NCBI GenBank assembly: GCA_017084465.1
Contig: CP070896.1
Coordinates: 372,001-436,000, forward strand
From: Lacrimispora xylanisolvens
GTDB taxonomy: Bacteria; Bacillota; Clostridia; Lachnospirales; Lachnospiraceae
Length of the DNA stretch: 64,000 nt
Direction: 5' to 3'
Below are positions 35,910 through 46,500 of the stretch, piece after piece. The position numbers and the translations under genes are program-made. Numbering within the stretch: position 1 is the stretch's first letter; every line of letters begins with the position of its first letter. The notes below the pieces were generated by a model. That model ran no database searches. It worked only from the letters and a program-made list of their open reading frames with translations, and had not been told where the DNA came from.

Positions 35910-37222
35910 ATTGGTCCTCTTCCTCTTCATTGCGCTTTAGAATATAAAGTCCCTGGATAATTCCAAAAATAATAAAGGTACTTAGCACCGAACTTCCCCC
36001 ATAACTGACAAGAGGAAGGGTGACACCAGTTGAAGGGATGAATTTGGTCACTCCTCCTACTGTTAAAAAGACCTGAATTGCATAGATCATACCCAGCCCA
36101 AAGGCAATTAGCTTATAAAACACGGCCTGCATATTCCCTGCAATCATCATAAACTGTAAAGCAGCCAAGGCATATTAAGAGGACACAGAGGGCAAAAATT
36201 CCACCCATTTCCTCTGATATGGCAGAAAATATGAAATCTTTTTCCACAACCGGGATTTTTCTTGGCATTCCACGGTAAAGCCCCATCCCAAACCAGCCGC
36301 CTGTTCCAATGGCAAACAGGGACTGACTGATCTGATATCCTTTTCCAGCAATATCAGACCACGGATTCAGCCACGCAGCAACCCTGGTCTTTACATGACT
36401 AAATAACTGGAATGCAAATGTGGATGCTAAAATTCCCCCCACCGTTCCTCCAAGTAAGTATCGCCATTTACCAGTTGCTATAAAAAGCATAAACACATAG
36501 GTTATAAAGAATATCAGTGCACTGCCTAAATCCTTGGAAAGCACCAGTATCAGCACATGAAGTGCAGAAACTCCACTGACTAAAAGAATTGTCCGGTTAC
36601 TGACAGAGCGGTAAAACATGGTGGCGATAAAAAAAACATAGCTGATCTTTACAAATTCAGACGGCTGGAAGGAAAATCCAGCTACTCCGATGGAAAGCTG
36701 GGCTCCATAACTTGTAGTTCCAGCGACACACACGATTCCAAGAAGGATCACACCTCCTATGCCATAAACCCAGGGAATCTTACTTAGCTGCCATACCCTG
36801 TCAATGATAAATGGTATAATACAGGTTACTGCCGCCGCCACAACTACAATGGTAAACTGCTTCACCGCTTTGTCAAATGACAATCTGGTAAGCATAATAA
36901 AGCCTATGGATAGAAGCATACACATATTATTGACCAGTAGTTTTGATCGGTTTCTGTAAAACAGCCGGTATAAAAACAGGTAAGCAAAAAAGAACAGGAC
37001 CTGTGCTCCATAGAAAACAAGCATCCGCTCATCTTCTGTCTCCAGCCAGATGATTCCATACGCCAGAAGATGAATCAGAAACATCAAAATGTTCTGCCGC
37101 CTGCAAATGCTGTTTTTTCTCTTATCATCCTGAAAAGAAAAATATCTAAAATTTAAATATGTGTATAAAGCGATCAGCAGTATCATCAGATACCGGGATA
37201 CATCTATTATCAGATTAATCAT
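35899..37222 (-). CDS. SEDS-family peptidoglycan polymerase, FtsW/RodA/SpoVE (one frame break)
   Basis: About 440 residues with ten or so membrane helices. SEDS hallmarks: GVAGFSFQPSEFVKI, KDLGSALIFF, NPWSDIAGKGYQISQSLFAIGTGGWFG, ISEEMGG, and the C-terminal IPSTGVTLPLVSYGGSS. It polymerises lipid II. The N-terminal tail (first 140 residues) has additional helices. The break is near 36153, GG for G. The partner PBP follows directly. Confidence 0.93.
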
Positions 37223-37229
37223 AAATCAC

Positions 37230-39422
37230 CTATTCAATACCGCGTTTAAAATGTCCCCTTGTAAATTCCGGCAGATTGATTTCTGCCTTTTTCCCCCTTA
37301 GAAACTCGTCGGAAAAAGCCTTAACAATCGTTTCTGTCTCTCTTGGACCCTCAGTTGTAAATTGAAGTCTTAAAGAGGCGGGTGACAAAGAACTCACGGT
37401 ATCACTTAATCCCAAAAGAGAAAGGGGTGCTGTGTTATAAATTGAATTGTAGCAAAATGCACAATGGTTTCTTACAGGGAATTCTTTTCCCATACGATCT
37501 TTTATATTTAATTCCACCGGTGTCTTATCACACCGATCCATTCCCTGGTGAATGCACTGTGCCGTAACCATCATTGGAAGACGACCGTAGATTAACAGTT
37601 CTCCTGGAATCTCTAGCTTTTCCAATTCTCTGCTGTTTAATTCCACTGGCCAGGTGATCTCATCTGCACCAAGGCTCTTAAGCATCTTTTGTGCCTGGTT
37701 ATTCATTCCATATACGCCGAAATCAAAAATAAGATTTCCTTCTATGCCTGTCTTCTTTAAATAGCCCGGTTCTTCCATGGATCGGATTAAAAAACCATCA
37801 AATCCGGCTTCTTTTAAATAATTCTGATGACGGTCAAAGAACAGCTGGGCTTCTGTACGAAAAATATGAGGCATGGTCAGATAACACTCCTTTCCCTTTT
37901 CATGGCACAGATTTACATATTGATTCCACCGTTCCGGTTCAAAATGAGCTGCTTCTATATAAAGTCTGTTTACATTGGGATTATAGACCACTGCATCAAA
38001 ACATTCTGGTTTTTCCAGAGAAACAGTAAGTTTTGCAGTCTTAGATACAGGGACTTTTAAAACATCATTACCTTTACCAGAAGATTCATTTTGTGGGTAT
38101 TCCCTTTTGTATTCCCGGAGTATCTCTGCCTCCAGTTCTTCCAGACCTCTGCGCCTTAAATCATTCAGTGCCTGAACAGGAACAAAGACATTGCCTTTAA
38201 TCTCTGCCTCCAGGTTCTCAAATAAAAATGGAGTGTTCCCTGTTTTATTCAGCTGCTTTAACACCTTTTCTTCTGACATGGGCTGGTTTAAAGCCGACAT
38301 TACCAGATCTCCTTCTATCACAATGCGATGTTCCTGTGACGTCAGGATCAGGGAAGCCTTTTCTCCTTCTGAAAGCAAAATCTTACCGGTAACGGGCACT
38401 TTTAACTGCTTTTCCACATATTCACGGTCAAGCATATCAAATAACTGATTGTTCCCCTCCCTGAATGACGGTTTTTCCTTCCATACTATCATATCCCTGC
38501 CATTATGTTTCTTATAATAACCGTCTGTCTGTCCGCCTCTGTCAAACAGATCCAGAAGTACTTTTCTGTCTCTGTCTTCTACTTTATAACCGCTTCTGCC
38601 TTTTTCCAGATAGAGATCTGCATATTTGCGGTAAATGCTTACCACTCCTGCCGTATATCTGGGACTTTTCATCCTTCCCTCGATCTTCATGGAATAGACT
38701 CCGGCCTCAATCATATCGGGTATCAGATCCAGTGTGCTTAAATCCTTCAGGCTTAAGCAGTAGCGCTCCTCTTTTTTCCCAAGAGTCTTTCCCTTATCTT
38801 TTACATCAAATGGAAGACGGCAGGTCTGGGCGCATCTTCCACGGTTCCCGCTTCTGCCTCCGATGAGACTGCTGAAAAGACACTGGCCGGAATAACAATA
38901 GCAGAGAGCCCCATGGACAAAGCTTTCAATTTCTACATCAACCTGTTGGTGGATCTGCCGGATCTCTTTTAAAGACAGTTCCCTGGCAGTTACAACCCGC
39001 TCTGCACCAAGCTCCTTTAAAAGCCCGGCTCCATAAACTCCGGTAATGGTCATCTGGGTACTGGCATGAATGGGAAGATCCGGGAAATATTCCCTTACAA
39101 AGGAAAGCACTCCTAAGTCCTGTACAATAACAGCATCAAGTCCATGGCGATAGTAAGGTAGAAGATACTCAAAAAGTTCCTTCATCTCCTGTTCCTTCAT
39201 AAGAGTATTGACAGTTAAATAGAGTTTTCTACCTTGAAGATGAACATAGTCAATTGCCTCCAGCAGCTTGTCCTCTCCTGGGTTTTCTGCGAATGCTCTG
39301 GCTCCGAACCGGCTTCCTCCAATATATACTGCATCTGCGCCTGCAGCTACTGCAGCCTTCATGCTTTCAAACGAGCCTGCCGGAGCAAGGATCTCAACTA
39401 TTTTTTTCACATCTGCCTCCAA
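37230..39422 (-). CDS. U32-family protein with DUF3656 C-terminal region
   Basis: 730 residues. N-terminal TIM-barrel (LAPAGSFESMKAAVAAGADAVYIGG) and the U32 signature with clustered cysteines (FVHGALCYCYSGQCLFSS, then GNRGRCAQTCRLPF) that bind an iron-sulfur cluster. The C-terminal DUF3656 part contains further cysteines (HCAFCYNSIYN). Relatives hydroxylate 23S rRNA (RlhA) or tRNA rather than degrade collagen. Frame intact over 2.2 kb. Confidence 0.92.
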   Translation of the reverse strand: MEADVKKIVEILAPAGSFESMKAAVAAGADAVYIGGSRFGARAFAENPGEDKLLEAIDYVHLQGRKLYLTVNTLMKEQEMKELFEYLLPYYRHGLDAVIVQDLGVLSFVREYFPDLPIHASTQMTITGVYGAGLLKELGAERVVTARELSLKEIRQIHQQVDVEIESFVHGALCYCYSGQCLFSSLIGGRSGNRGRCAQTCRLPFDVKDKGKTLGKKEERYCLSLKDLSTLDLIPDMIEAGVYSMKIEGRMKSPRYTAGVVSIYRKYADLYLEKGRSGYKVEDRDRKVLLDLFDRGGQTDGYYKKHNGRDMIVWKEKPSFREGNNQLFDMLDREYVEKQLKVPVTGKILLSEGEKASLILTSQEHRIVIEGDLVMSALNQPMSEEKVLKQLNKTGNTPFLFENLEAEIKGNVFVPVQALNDLRRRGLEELEAEILREYKREYPQNESSGKGNDVLKVPVSKTAKLTVSLEKPECFDAVVYNPNVNRLYIEAAHFEPERWNQYVNLCHEKGKECYLTMPHIFRTEAQLFFDRHQNYLKEAGFDGFLIRSMEEPGYLKKTGIEGNLIFDFGVYGMNNQAQKMLKSLGADEITWPVELNSRELEKLEIPGELLIYGRLPMMVTAQCIHQGMDRCDKTPVELNIKDRMGKEFPVRNHCAFCYNSIYNTAPLSLLGLSDTVSSLSPASLRLQFTTEGPRETETIVKAFSDEFLRGKKAEINLPEFTRGHFKRGIE

Positions 39423-39454
39423 AATTCTCAGTAATTAAAATCTGATTGATAAAA

Positions 39455-39493
39455 AGGAGGAGGTCACGGAAAATCCATGAAACACCCCCTCCT
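39455..39493 (-). terminator. Terminator after zapA
   Basis: Minus strand AGGAGGGGGT pairs with ACCTCCTCCT around a 19-nt loop and is followed by TTTTTAT. Confidence 0.65.
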
Positions 39494-39496
39494 GCC

Positions 39497-39864
39497 TTAT
39501 TCATTCCTGTCTGAACCAGAAGATTTCTTTAATCCAGCCAGTTCTGTTTTCACTGCCTCCAGCTTCATCTGAGTTGCAACCAACTCATGCTTTAAACTGT
39601 AGGTTTCCTTCTCCATCTCAGTTTTTGCTGCTCCAGCCTTGCTATCTGTTCTCTGGCTTTAAAATAATCATCTGCCATATTTAACTCTATCATAACGTTC
39701 TGGTATTCTGCACTCTGCTTCGTGAATCCTTCCCGACGTTTTAAAGTTATGATCATCTCATTGATGTAGCTGGCAAGGCGCTGTATATACCCCTCTTCTT
39801 CACTGCCGCCAAGTGCATAAATCTTGCCATCAATCAAAACTTCTGTATATTGCTTGGAATCCAT
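39497..39864 (-). CDS. zapA: Cell division protein ZapA (one frame break)
   Basis: About 122 residues. The ZapA head (TEVLIDGKIYALGGSEEEGYIQRLASYINEMI) stabilises FtsZ bundles, and the C-terminal coiled coil (QQKTEMEKETYSLKHELVATQ) tetramerises it. The tail is read after a break near 39631, five A's for six. The first 80 residues alone already match the family. Confidence 0.9.
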
Positions 39865-39946
39865 GTTGTTCTCTCCCTGTTATCATTTGCTCTTTCTTTA
39901 CTATATCATACTTTACACAGTTAGGAAAGTTCTAAAATTCAGGCAG

Positions 39947-40948
39947 TTACGACTCCATGGGGATACCAAGATGCCCATAAGCACGTTCCGTCGCCACCCG
40001 TCCTCTGGACGTACGGTTTAAAAATCCATTCATCAGAAGATAGGGTTCATATACATCTTCCAGTGTCCCTGCATCCTCACCCAAAGCGGCAGCAAGGGTA
40101 TCAAGACCTACGGGACCTCCGGCAAATTTTTCAATTACTGTGGTAAGAATTGCGCGGTCGTTGTAATCCAGTCCGAATTTATCCACATCCAGTATATCAA
40201 GAGCGAAATCTGCCACTTCCCTGGTAATCACTCCATGGTACTTCACCTGGGCGAAATCCCGCACTCTCTTTAACAGACGGTTTGCCAGTCTTGGCGTCCC
40301 TCTGGAACGCCTGGCAATCTCCACTGCTCCCTCTTCCTCGATTTCCACCCCCAGAACATCTGCGGATCGGGATACAATAATCTTTAATTCATCTGGTGTA
40401 TAAAATTCCAGCTTTTGAACTACTCCAAAACGATCCCGAAGGGGGGTGCCGTCAAAAGCCCGGCTCTGGTGGTGGCTCCCACCAGGGTAAACTTAGGAAG
40501 GTCCAGCCGGATGGATCTGGCTGCCGAGTCTTTTCCAAGCATGATATCAATGGCAAAATCCTCCATGGCAGGATAAAGTACTTCTTCCACCTGCCGGTTT
40601 AAACGGTGAATCTCATCCACAAATAAGACATCACCTTCCTGAAGATTATTTAAAATAGCTGCCATCTCACCTGGCTTTTCTATGGCGGGTCCTGAAGTAA
40701 CTTTCATGTTCACGCCCATCTCATTGGCAATAATACCGGAAAGAGTGGTCTTTCCAAGTCCAGGCGGTCCATAGAACAATACATGGTCTAAGGATTCCCC
40801 TCTGGCTTTTGCCGCTTCAATATATACTTTTAAATTGGTCCGGATCTTCTCCTGTCCGATATATTCATTCAGACTTCTGGGTCTTAAATTCGGTTCAATC
40901 TTTTTTATCCTCTTCTGTTAACTCTGTGGTTATTATTCTACGCTCCAT
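39947..40948 (-). CDS. ruvB: Holliday junction branch-migration ATPase RuvB (two frame breaks)
   Basis: About 333 residues. AAA+ motor that drives RuvA-bound junctions. Walker [10 protein letters not shown], Walker B FVDEIHRL, sensor 1 GATTRAG, arginine finger region TAPLRDRFG, and the C-terminal winged helix ([17 protein letters not shown]). Breaks lie near 40908 (six A's for five) and 40444 (six C's for five). Start 40948 has AGGG ten bases upstream; an ATG three codons earlier has no spacing for a ribosome site. It follows ruvA. Confidence 0.93.
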
Positions 40949-40970
40949 CTTCGCCATACCCTGTTATATT

Positions 40971-41580
40971 CTATATAAATGCCAAATGCTTTAAGGAAGC
41001 CTTTAAGACATCCTCCACAGACATGGTGTCCGTTACCTCTACCTGACGCACCGCACGTCCGGCTTCCGCAGGAGAGTAACCAAGTGCAGTGAGCGCATCA
41101 ATGGCTTCGCCAGTGACTCCGGTTTCTTTTCCCAGATCATTGACCGTCTCTTTAAAGGCGGCTGGGATCATATCTTCTATGTCAATCTTATCTTTTAAAT
41201 CCAGAATAATTCTCTGAGCAGTTTTCGCACCTACGCCAGGCGCCTTGGAAATAGCCTTTGCATCTCCAGATATCACCGCTCCTTTTTAAATCATCCGGAT
41301 CCATGGCAGACAAAATTCCCAGTGCTCCTTTGGGGCCAATCCCATTCACACTGATCAGCTGCTTAAACATCTTTAGATCCTGGCGGGATAAGAAGCCGTA
41401 AAGACACATGGCATCCTCTCTTACCTGGAAATATGTATATAACTTTACTTCCCTGCCGACACCTGGAAGCTTCTCAAATACAGACAGGGGAATGAAAATT
41501 TCATATCCTACGTTTCCGCATTCAATTACGACACAGTCTCCTGTCATCTCGGCAATCGGTCCTTTTACGAAAGAAATCAC
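40971..41580 (-). CDS. ruvA: Holliday junction-binding protein RuvA (one frame break)
   Basis: About 203 residues. Domain I OB fold (MISFVKGPIAEMTGDCVVIECGN type), domain II tandem HhH (ISVNGIGPKGALGIL and APGVGAKTAQRIILDLK), and domain III that contacts RuvB (ALTALGYSPAEAGRAV). The break is near 41285, five A's for six. Forms the ruvAB operon. Confidence 0.93.
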
Positions 41581-41758
41581 TCTGCAGTTCTCCTTTTATC
41601 CCTTGCAAATACTTTTGTAAAACCATTACTTTGATTTTTATCATAGCATACTGCCAGTTGATATGCAAGTAATTGATCGAACAAATATTCTGTACTCCGT
41701 TGACGAACCAGACAGCTTTGGCTATAATAAGAAGCGAAAAGAAAGGACGAAACTGCTG

Positions 41759-42853
41759 ATGATCACTCTAAAAAAACAAATAGCCTTTGAAGAAACCTAT
41801 CCTCTTCACCGTCTGGGAAACCGGGAGGAACTTCTGTTCTTTGATATAGAAACCACTGGATTTTCAGGGGAGTATTCCACTCTCTACTTAATTGGATGTG
41901 TCTATTACCGGAACGGGGTCTGGAATCTGGTCCAATGGTTTGCCGATACTCTGGATTCGGAAAAAGAGCTTCTTGTAACATTTTTCGAATTTCTTAAAGG
42001 TTTTCAAAAGGTAATTCATTTTAACGGGGATGGATTTGATATTCCTTATCTGTTAAAGCGCTGCCGTGCCTACGGGTTTCACTATAATTTTTCAGGCACC
42101 GAAAGTCTGGACATCTATAAAAAAATCCGTCCATACCGGAATCTTTTAGGTCTTTCAAGCATGAAGCAGAAAGCCATTGAAGCATTCCTGGGAGTGGAAC
42201 GGAAGGATCTTTATTCCGGCGGACAGCTGATTGAAGTTTATAAAGATTACTTAATCTCCAGAGATCAGTACCTTTTTGATTTGCTGATCTTACATAATGA
42301 AGACGATTTAAAAGGTATGCCGTTAATTCTCCCCATTTTAAACTACCCTGATTTTCTGGAGCATGACTTTTCATTGTCAAACCAGGAGCTTATCATCAAT
42401 CCTGATTTACTGGGACGGGAGCAGCATCTTCTTAAGCTGACCCTTGAAAACGGTTTTTCTGTACCTGTCGGATTTTCAAAAGCCAATTCCATGGTCAGGG
42501 CAACAGCAGACGGCAGAGAGCTCACCCTTCTCATCGACCTTTATGAAGGTGAGCTGAAATACTTTTACCCGGATTATAAAAATTATTATTATCTCATATA
42601 TGAAGACAGAGCCATTCATAAAAGTGTGGCAGAATACGTGGACAAAGAAGCACGGGTGAAGGCAGCTGCAAAAAACTGCTATATCCGGCAGACCGGCTGT
42701 TATGTACCTCAGTTTTCTCCTTTATGGACGCCCGTTTTTCAGTATCAGTGGAAAGATAAGATTACCTATTTTGCCTATGATCCAGAGTTCTTTCAGGATC
42801 AGGAGAAGCTAAAGGCTTATATCCGCCATCTGTTCGATCATCTTTCTTCTTAA
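41759..42853 (+). CDS. DEDDh-type RNase H-like exonuclease (YprB-like)
   Basis: About 364 residues. The exonuclease motif I FFDIETTGFSGEYS and later VIHFNGDGFDIPYLLKRC and LHNEDDLKGM give the acidic metal-binding residues of the RNase H-like superfamily. Members of the YprB group are often next to helicases and of unclear role. The start at 41759 has GAAAGGACG upstream; an earlier in-frame ATG (41663) lacks a site. It is divergent from ruvA. Confidence 0.83.
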   Translation: MITLKKQIAFEETYPLHRLGNREELLFFDIETTGFSGEYSTLYLIGCVYYRNGVWNLVQWFADTLDSEKELLVTFFEFLKGFQKVIHFNGDGFDIPYLLKRCRAYGFHYNFSGTESLDIYKKIRPYRNLLGLSSMKQKAIEAFLGVERKDLYSGGQLIEVYKDYLISRDQYLFDLLILHNEDDLKGMPLILPILNYPDFLEHDFSLSNQELIINPDLLGREQHLLKLTLENGFSVPVGFSKANSMVRATADGRELTLLIDLYEGELKYFYPDYKNYYYLIYEDRAIHKSVAEYVDKEARVKAAAKNCYIRQTGCYVPQFSPLWTPVFQYQWKDKITYFAYDPEFFQDQEKLKAYIRHLFDHLSS

Positions 42854-42858
42854 GCCGT

Positions 42859-43668
42859 TTATCGGATTCCCTGCATTTTACGGAAGTCTCTTGGAGATAC
42901 ACCTTTAATTTTTTTAAAGGCATCTCCAAAGTAATTTCCGTCACCGAACCCGCATTCAAGTGCGATATCTGTCACAGATTTTCCAGTATTTATTAACAGC
43001 TGGGCAGCTTCCCGAATCCGGATATTGGTTAAATACTCTTTAAACCCAAATCCGGTGACTGATTTAAATTTTCTGGAAAAATAAGCAGGACTCATATGGA
43101 TCATTTCTGCGACTTCATTGAGAGTCAGGGGTGCTCCGTAGTTATGGTAGATATATTCCGCCGCTTCTTCTATGGCTTTTTCTCCAATCTCCATCTTTCC
43201 TGCATCCGATCTGGCTTCCTGACATCTGGAAAGAAAAATCAGTAATTCATACAGATAATTTCTCATCATCATGGGAGAATATCCGTCCTGACCGGCTCCC
43301 TCATAAACCATCTTCTGAATTAATTCTTCTGCGTAGGACCTGCTGCCTGCCGGTATGGAGACTTTGGAACTTTGAAATAAAGAATCGGTCAGATGGGAAC
43401 CGCAGCTTTGAGTCATGTCATTTAAATATTCCTTATCAAAGCTCAGGGTAATCCTTTCGTTGACCGGACTGGAATAATAAGTGGTCCGGTGGATTTCACC
43501 AGGTATGATAAATACCATATCACCTGGTTCCAGATAATATAAGCTGTGATTAATAAATATTTTACAATGCCCCGATACCAGGTAGAACAGTTCGTAATAA
43601 GGGTGCCAATGGCTTTTCCACATATTAAATTCATAAGGACGTCTTGTCCTGCTGATTTGAAATTCCAT
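42859..43668 (-). CDS. AraC-family transcriptional regulator
   Basis: 269 residues. An N-terminal cupin (HWHPYYELFYLVSGHCKIFIN, then LEPGDMVFIIPGEIHRT) senses a small ligand, probably a sugar. The C-terminal pair of HTH motifs (LTLNEVAEMIHMSPAYFSRKFKSVTG and VTDIALECGFGDGNYFGDAFKKIKG) binds DNA. No transporter or sugar-enzyme neighbour suggests a target. Confidence 0.93.
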   Translation of the reverse strand: MEFQISRTRRPYEFNMWKSHWHPYYELFYLVSGHCKIFINHSLYYLEPGDMVFIIPGEIHRTTYYSSPVNERITLSFDKEYLNDMTQSCGSHLTDSLFQSSKVSIPAGSRSYAEELIQKMVYEGAGQDGYSPMMMRNYLYELLIFLSRCQEARSDAGKMEIGEKAIEEAAEYIYHNYGAPLTLNEVAEMIHMSPAYFSRKFKSVTGFGFKEYLTNIRIREAAQLLINTGKSVTDIALECGFGDGNYFGDAFKKIKGVSPRDFRKMQGIR

Positions 43669-43675
43669 AATTTCT

Positions 43676-44221
43676 TTAATAGTCCCCTTTTTTTAACAAT
43701 TCTCTGATATAGGAAAATGTTTTTTTCTCCCCCTCATCTTTTAACATGATAAGAAGGGTTTCTAAAAGTTTTTCCGTCTCAGGCGCAACGATCATATAAG
43801 CCTTCCCCTGTACGTAATATTCCCATGGAGATCCATCCGTATAATCTTTTCCCTTATAGGTCTTAGACGCTGCAATCCGATCCATGACCATCTCGACCAG
43901 ATATTTAAGAGGCATTTTATAACCAATCATCCCTTTTGACGGATCCATGGAGAAATCGATCCAGTATTCACAGTGATGCTTGTTTCGTCCCTTGTGATGA
44001 AGCCATGCTTTGGAAAAGCCTTTTTCTTCAATTTCTGCAGCATTGGGACTTCTGTTTCCCTGATAATATAAGACACCTGGTATGAATTCTTCCGGACTGT
44101 ATTTGGAAAGATCGTGAAGCAGACCCTGTTTAATCAGCCCTACCCGGAAGCAATTTTTCATGACCCGGATTTTGTGTATATGAATGGTACAAAAATGTCC
44201 CCAAAAGTTTTTAAATTTCAT
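43676..44221 (-). CDS. DUF5662-family protein
   Basis: 181 residues. Contains HD-like histidine-rich segments (GLLHDLSKYSPEEF and WLHHKGRNKHHCEYWID), the mark of DUF5662 proteins, which may bind metal. Function not known. It is eight bases upstream of the AraC gene on the same strand. Confidence 0.75.
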   Translation of the reverse strand: MKFKNFWGHFCTIHIHKIRVMKNCFRVGLIKQGLLHDLSKYSPEEFIPGVLYYQGNRSPNAAEIEEKGFSKAWLHHKGRNKHHCEYWIDFSMDPSKGMIGYKMPLKYLVEMVMDRIAASKTYKGKDYTDGSPWEYYVQGKAYMIVAPETEKLLETLLIMLKDEGEKKTFSYIRELLKKGDY

Positions 44222-44344
44222 ATTTATCCTTCCTGTCCCAACGTAAAATCTTCACCCATTTTATCACAATTACCTATGATTTTACCACATATTTTTCGGT
44301 TTCTTTTTTTTAAGAGAATTCTTGTTTTTTATGGTGGAAAATGT

Positions 44345-44373
44345 TTGACACCTTACCCATTTTATGCTATTCT
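44345..44373 (+). promoter_or_regulatory. Sigma-A promoter of the cold-shock gene
   Basis: TTGACA (44345-44350) and TATTCT (44368-44373), 17-bp spacer, leaving a leader of about 50 nt. Confidence 0.75.
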
Positions 44374-44432
44374 TAGGGAAGTTACAGATATCCTGTAACA
44401 GTACAATTTATAGTCGTTTTGGAGGTATCATA

Positions 44433-44630
44433 ATGAAAGGTACAGTTAAGTGGTTTAACAACCAAAAGGGTTACGGATTTATTTCCGACGAACAGGGTAA
44501 CGATGTATTCGTTCACTACTCAGGTCTCAACATGGATGGTTTCAAGTCTTTAGATGAAGGCGCTGCTGTAGAGTTCGATGTAGTAGATGGAGCTAAGGGT
44601 CCTCAGGCTACAAACGTTATCAAAATATAA
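44433..44630 (+). CDS. Cold-shock protein (CspA family)
   Basis: 65 residues, a single cold-shock OB fold. RNP1 (KGYGFIS) and RNP2 (VFVHYS) bind single-stranded RNA or DNA. Start has TTTGGAGG upstream. Typically an RNA chaperone, abundant at low temperature or in rapid growth. Confidence 0.97.
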   Translation: MKGTVKWFNNQKGYGFISDEQGNDVFVHYSGLNMDGFKSLDEGAAVEFDVVDGAKGPQATNVIKI

Positions 44631-44698
44631 TCATTGACTTATCAGTGTACCTTTTTCAATATAGGAAGAAGTTATATTGTTTCACATGATTACGATTG

Positions 44699-44725
44699 GA
44701 GCCATCCTAGGATGGCTCTTTTTGA
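44699..44725 (+). terminator. Intrinsic terminator after the cold-shock gene
   Basis: Self-complementary GAGCCATCC/GGATGGCTC followed by seven T's. Confidence 0.85.
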
Positions 44726-44742
44726 CGCTTCTATGGTTTTAA

Positions 44743-45621
44743 TTATTTCGCTTTCTCGTATAACTCTGATAAATCTTCCACTGTAAATTCATAATGTTTA
44801 TTACAGAAATGGCAGTTTACTTCTATGCTCTTTCCGTCCTCAATCATCTCTTCCAGTTCTTTTCTTCCAATGCTGATTAACGCCTTTTCAACCCGCTGCT
44901 TATCGCAGTTACAGGTAAACTGAACCGGTGTCTGCTCCATGATCTCCAGTCCAAGTCCGCCCAGAATATAGGTTAGTATCATCTCCGGAGTTTTCCCTTC
45001 TTCCAAAAGAGAAGTCACTGAATGGATCTCACCCAGTCTTTTTTCCAGCAATTCAATCATCTCTTCTGTTGCTCCAGGAAGAAGCTGGATAATAAAACCG
45101 CCTGCCTGCTTAACCGTATTATCTTTGTTCATTAAAACGCCAAGTGCTACGGAAGAAGGTGTCTGTTCTGAATTGGCATAATAATAGGTAAGATCTTCTG
45201 CGATCTCTCCGCCAACCAATATGGTCTGTCCCACATATGGCTCTTTTAAACCAATGTCCTGGATCACGCTTAAAACGCCTTCTCCAACAGCACCGCCCAC
45301 ATCCAGTTTTCCAAACTCATTGGGAGGCAGCATAACGCCGGGATTATACGCATAACCTTTTACATTTCCCCTGGAGTCCGCAGTTACAGTCAGACCTTCT
45401 ATGGGACCGCTGCCCTGGATCTTAATTGTAAGTAAATCCTCTTCTCCCTTCATCATAATACCCATCATACCGCCAGCCGTTAAAAGTCTTCCTAATGCAG
45501 CCGTTGCCACAGGACTGGTATTATGAGCCTGTCTTGCATGCTCCACCAAATCCCTGGTAGTCGCTGCAAAAGCTCTGATCTGATGATTCCCTGCTGTTGC
45601 CCTTACAATATAATCAGCCAT
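44743..45621 (-). CDS. hslO: Redox-regulated chaperone Hsp33
   Basis: About 292 residues. N-terminal chaperone domain (ADYIVRATAGNHQIRAFAA; LTIKIQGSGPIEGLTVTAD; GYAYNPGV) and C-terminal zinc switch with CNC and CHFC cysteines. Oxidation releases zinc and activates the chaperone. The start at 45621 overlaps the stop of the upstream methyltransferase. Confidence 0.95.
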   Translation of the reverse strand: MADYIVRATAGNHQIRAFAATTRDLVEHARQAHNTSPVATAALGRLLTAGGMMGIMMKGEEDLLTIKIQGSGPIEGLTVTADSRGNVKGYAYNPGVMLPPNEFGKLDVGGAVGEGVLSVIQDIGLKEPYVGQTILVGGEIAEDLTYYYANSEQTPSSVALGVLMNKDNTVKQAGGFIIQLLPGATEEMIELLEKRLGEIHSVTSLLEEGKTPEMILTYILGGLGLEIMEQTPVQFTCNCDKQRVEKALISIGRKELEEMIEDGKSIEVNCHFCNKHYEFTVEDLSELYEKAK

Positions 45622-46381
45622 TTTTTTGCTCCTTTCCATGCTCTCGCGCAATCAGATAAATTCGTTCACTGGTATCCTTAACCGGTTCCCTGGTAAAAGC
45701 ATCGTATGCTTGTATAAATTCCAGTCCGGCTTCCTTTAATGCCTTCTTAATTTCATCGATGGTATAAGCTCTCTGGTAATGGGTTTCCATATATTTCCGA
45801 TACAGATCCTCTTCCTCTCTGATAAAAAGAGAAAGATCATATTCGTTGATTTTTGTATCCTCATCATAAAAATTATCCCAGATGAAGCTGCATTCCTCCC
45901 TGTCCTCAGCAATGGTAGTATCTCCCATCACTGATTCATACTTATAAACAGTATTTAAGTCAAAGATAAAAACGCCGCCGGGATCAAGATAATTATTTAC
46001 CAGCCGGAATACCTCCACCAGATCTTTGTATTCCAGAATATAGTTGATACAGTCACAGATACTTAAAACAGCCTTCACAGTGCCATAGAGTTCAAACTCC
46101 CTCATATCCTGCAGCAGATAAAGAATATCCTTACCAGATTCCGCCCGCTTATCCATGGCAATCTGAAGCATATCTTCCGAGTTGTCCACTCCAATCATAT
46201 CATAGCCTGCATCTGCAAGAAGCTCTGTAAGACTTCCTGTTCCGCAGCCCAAATCCAGAACCAGGCCGTCTTTCACCCCATGCTCTTTTAAAAGGCCAGT
46301 CACATAACTGCACCAGTCTTCGTATGGAATATTATCCATAAACAGATCGTAGACTTCCGCAAAATTTGTATACGCTTCCAC
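45614..46381 (-). CDS. Class I SAM-dependent methyltransferase
   Basis: 255 residues. SAM-binding motif I VLDLGCGTGSLTELL and motif II DMIGVDNSEDML. The N-terminus (YTNFAEVYDLFMDNIPYEDW) matches a common uncharacterised Firmicutes group. The substrate is unknown. It overlaps hslO by eight bases. Confidence 0.88.
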   Translation of the reverse strand: MEAYTNFAEVYDLFMDNIPYEDWCSYVTGLLKEHGVKDGLVLDLGCGTGSLTELLADAGYDMIGVDNSEDMLQIAMDKRAESGKDILYLLQDMREFELYGTVKAVLSICDCINYILEYKDLVEVFRLVNNYLDPGGVFIFDLNTVYKYESVMGDTTIAEDREECSFIWDNFYDEDTKINEYDLSLFIREEEDLYRKYMETHYQRAYTIDEIKKALKEAGLEFIQAYDAFTREPVKDTSERIYLIAREHGKEQKNG

Positions 46382-46427
46382 TTATGAGTTCCTTTCTTTA
46401 AAGCCCAATTTCTCCCAATGGAAAAAC

Positions 46428-46459
46428 AAAGCAGGTAGCCCCGGAGAGGTACCTGCTTT
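46428..46459 (-). terminator. Intrinsic terminator
   Basis: Perfect 10-bp stem AAAGCAGGTA / TACCTGCTTT with a 12-nt loop, followed on the minus strand by GTTTTTCC, after the SEC-C protein gene. Confidence 0.8.
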
Positions 46460-46500
46460 CCTGTCTCATTGTCTCACTGCAATCACAGCAACCGTTACAA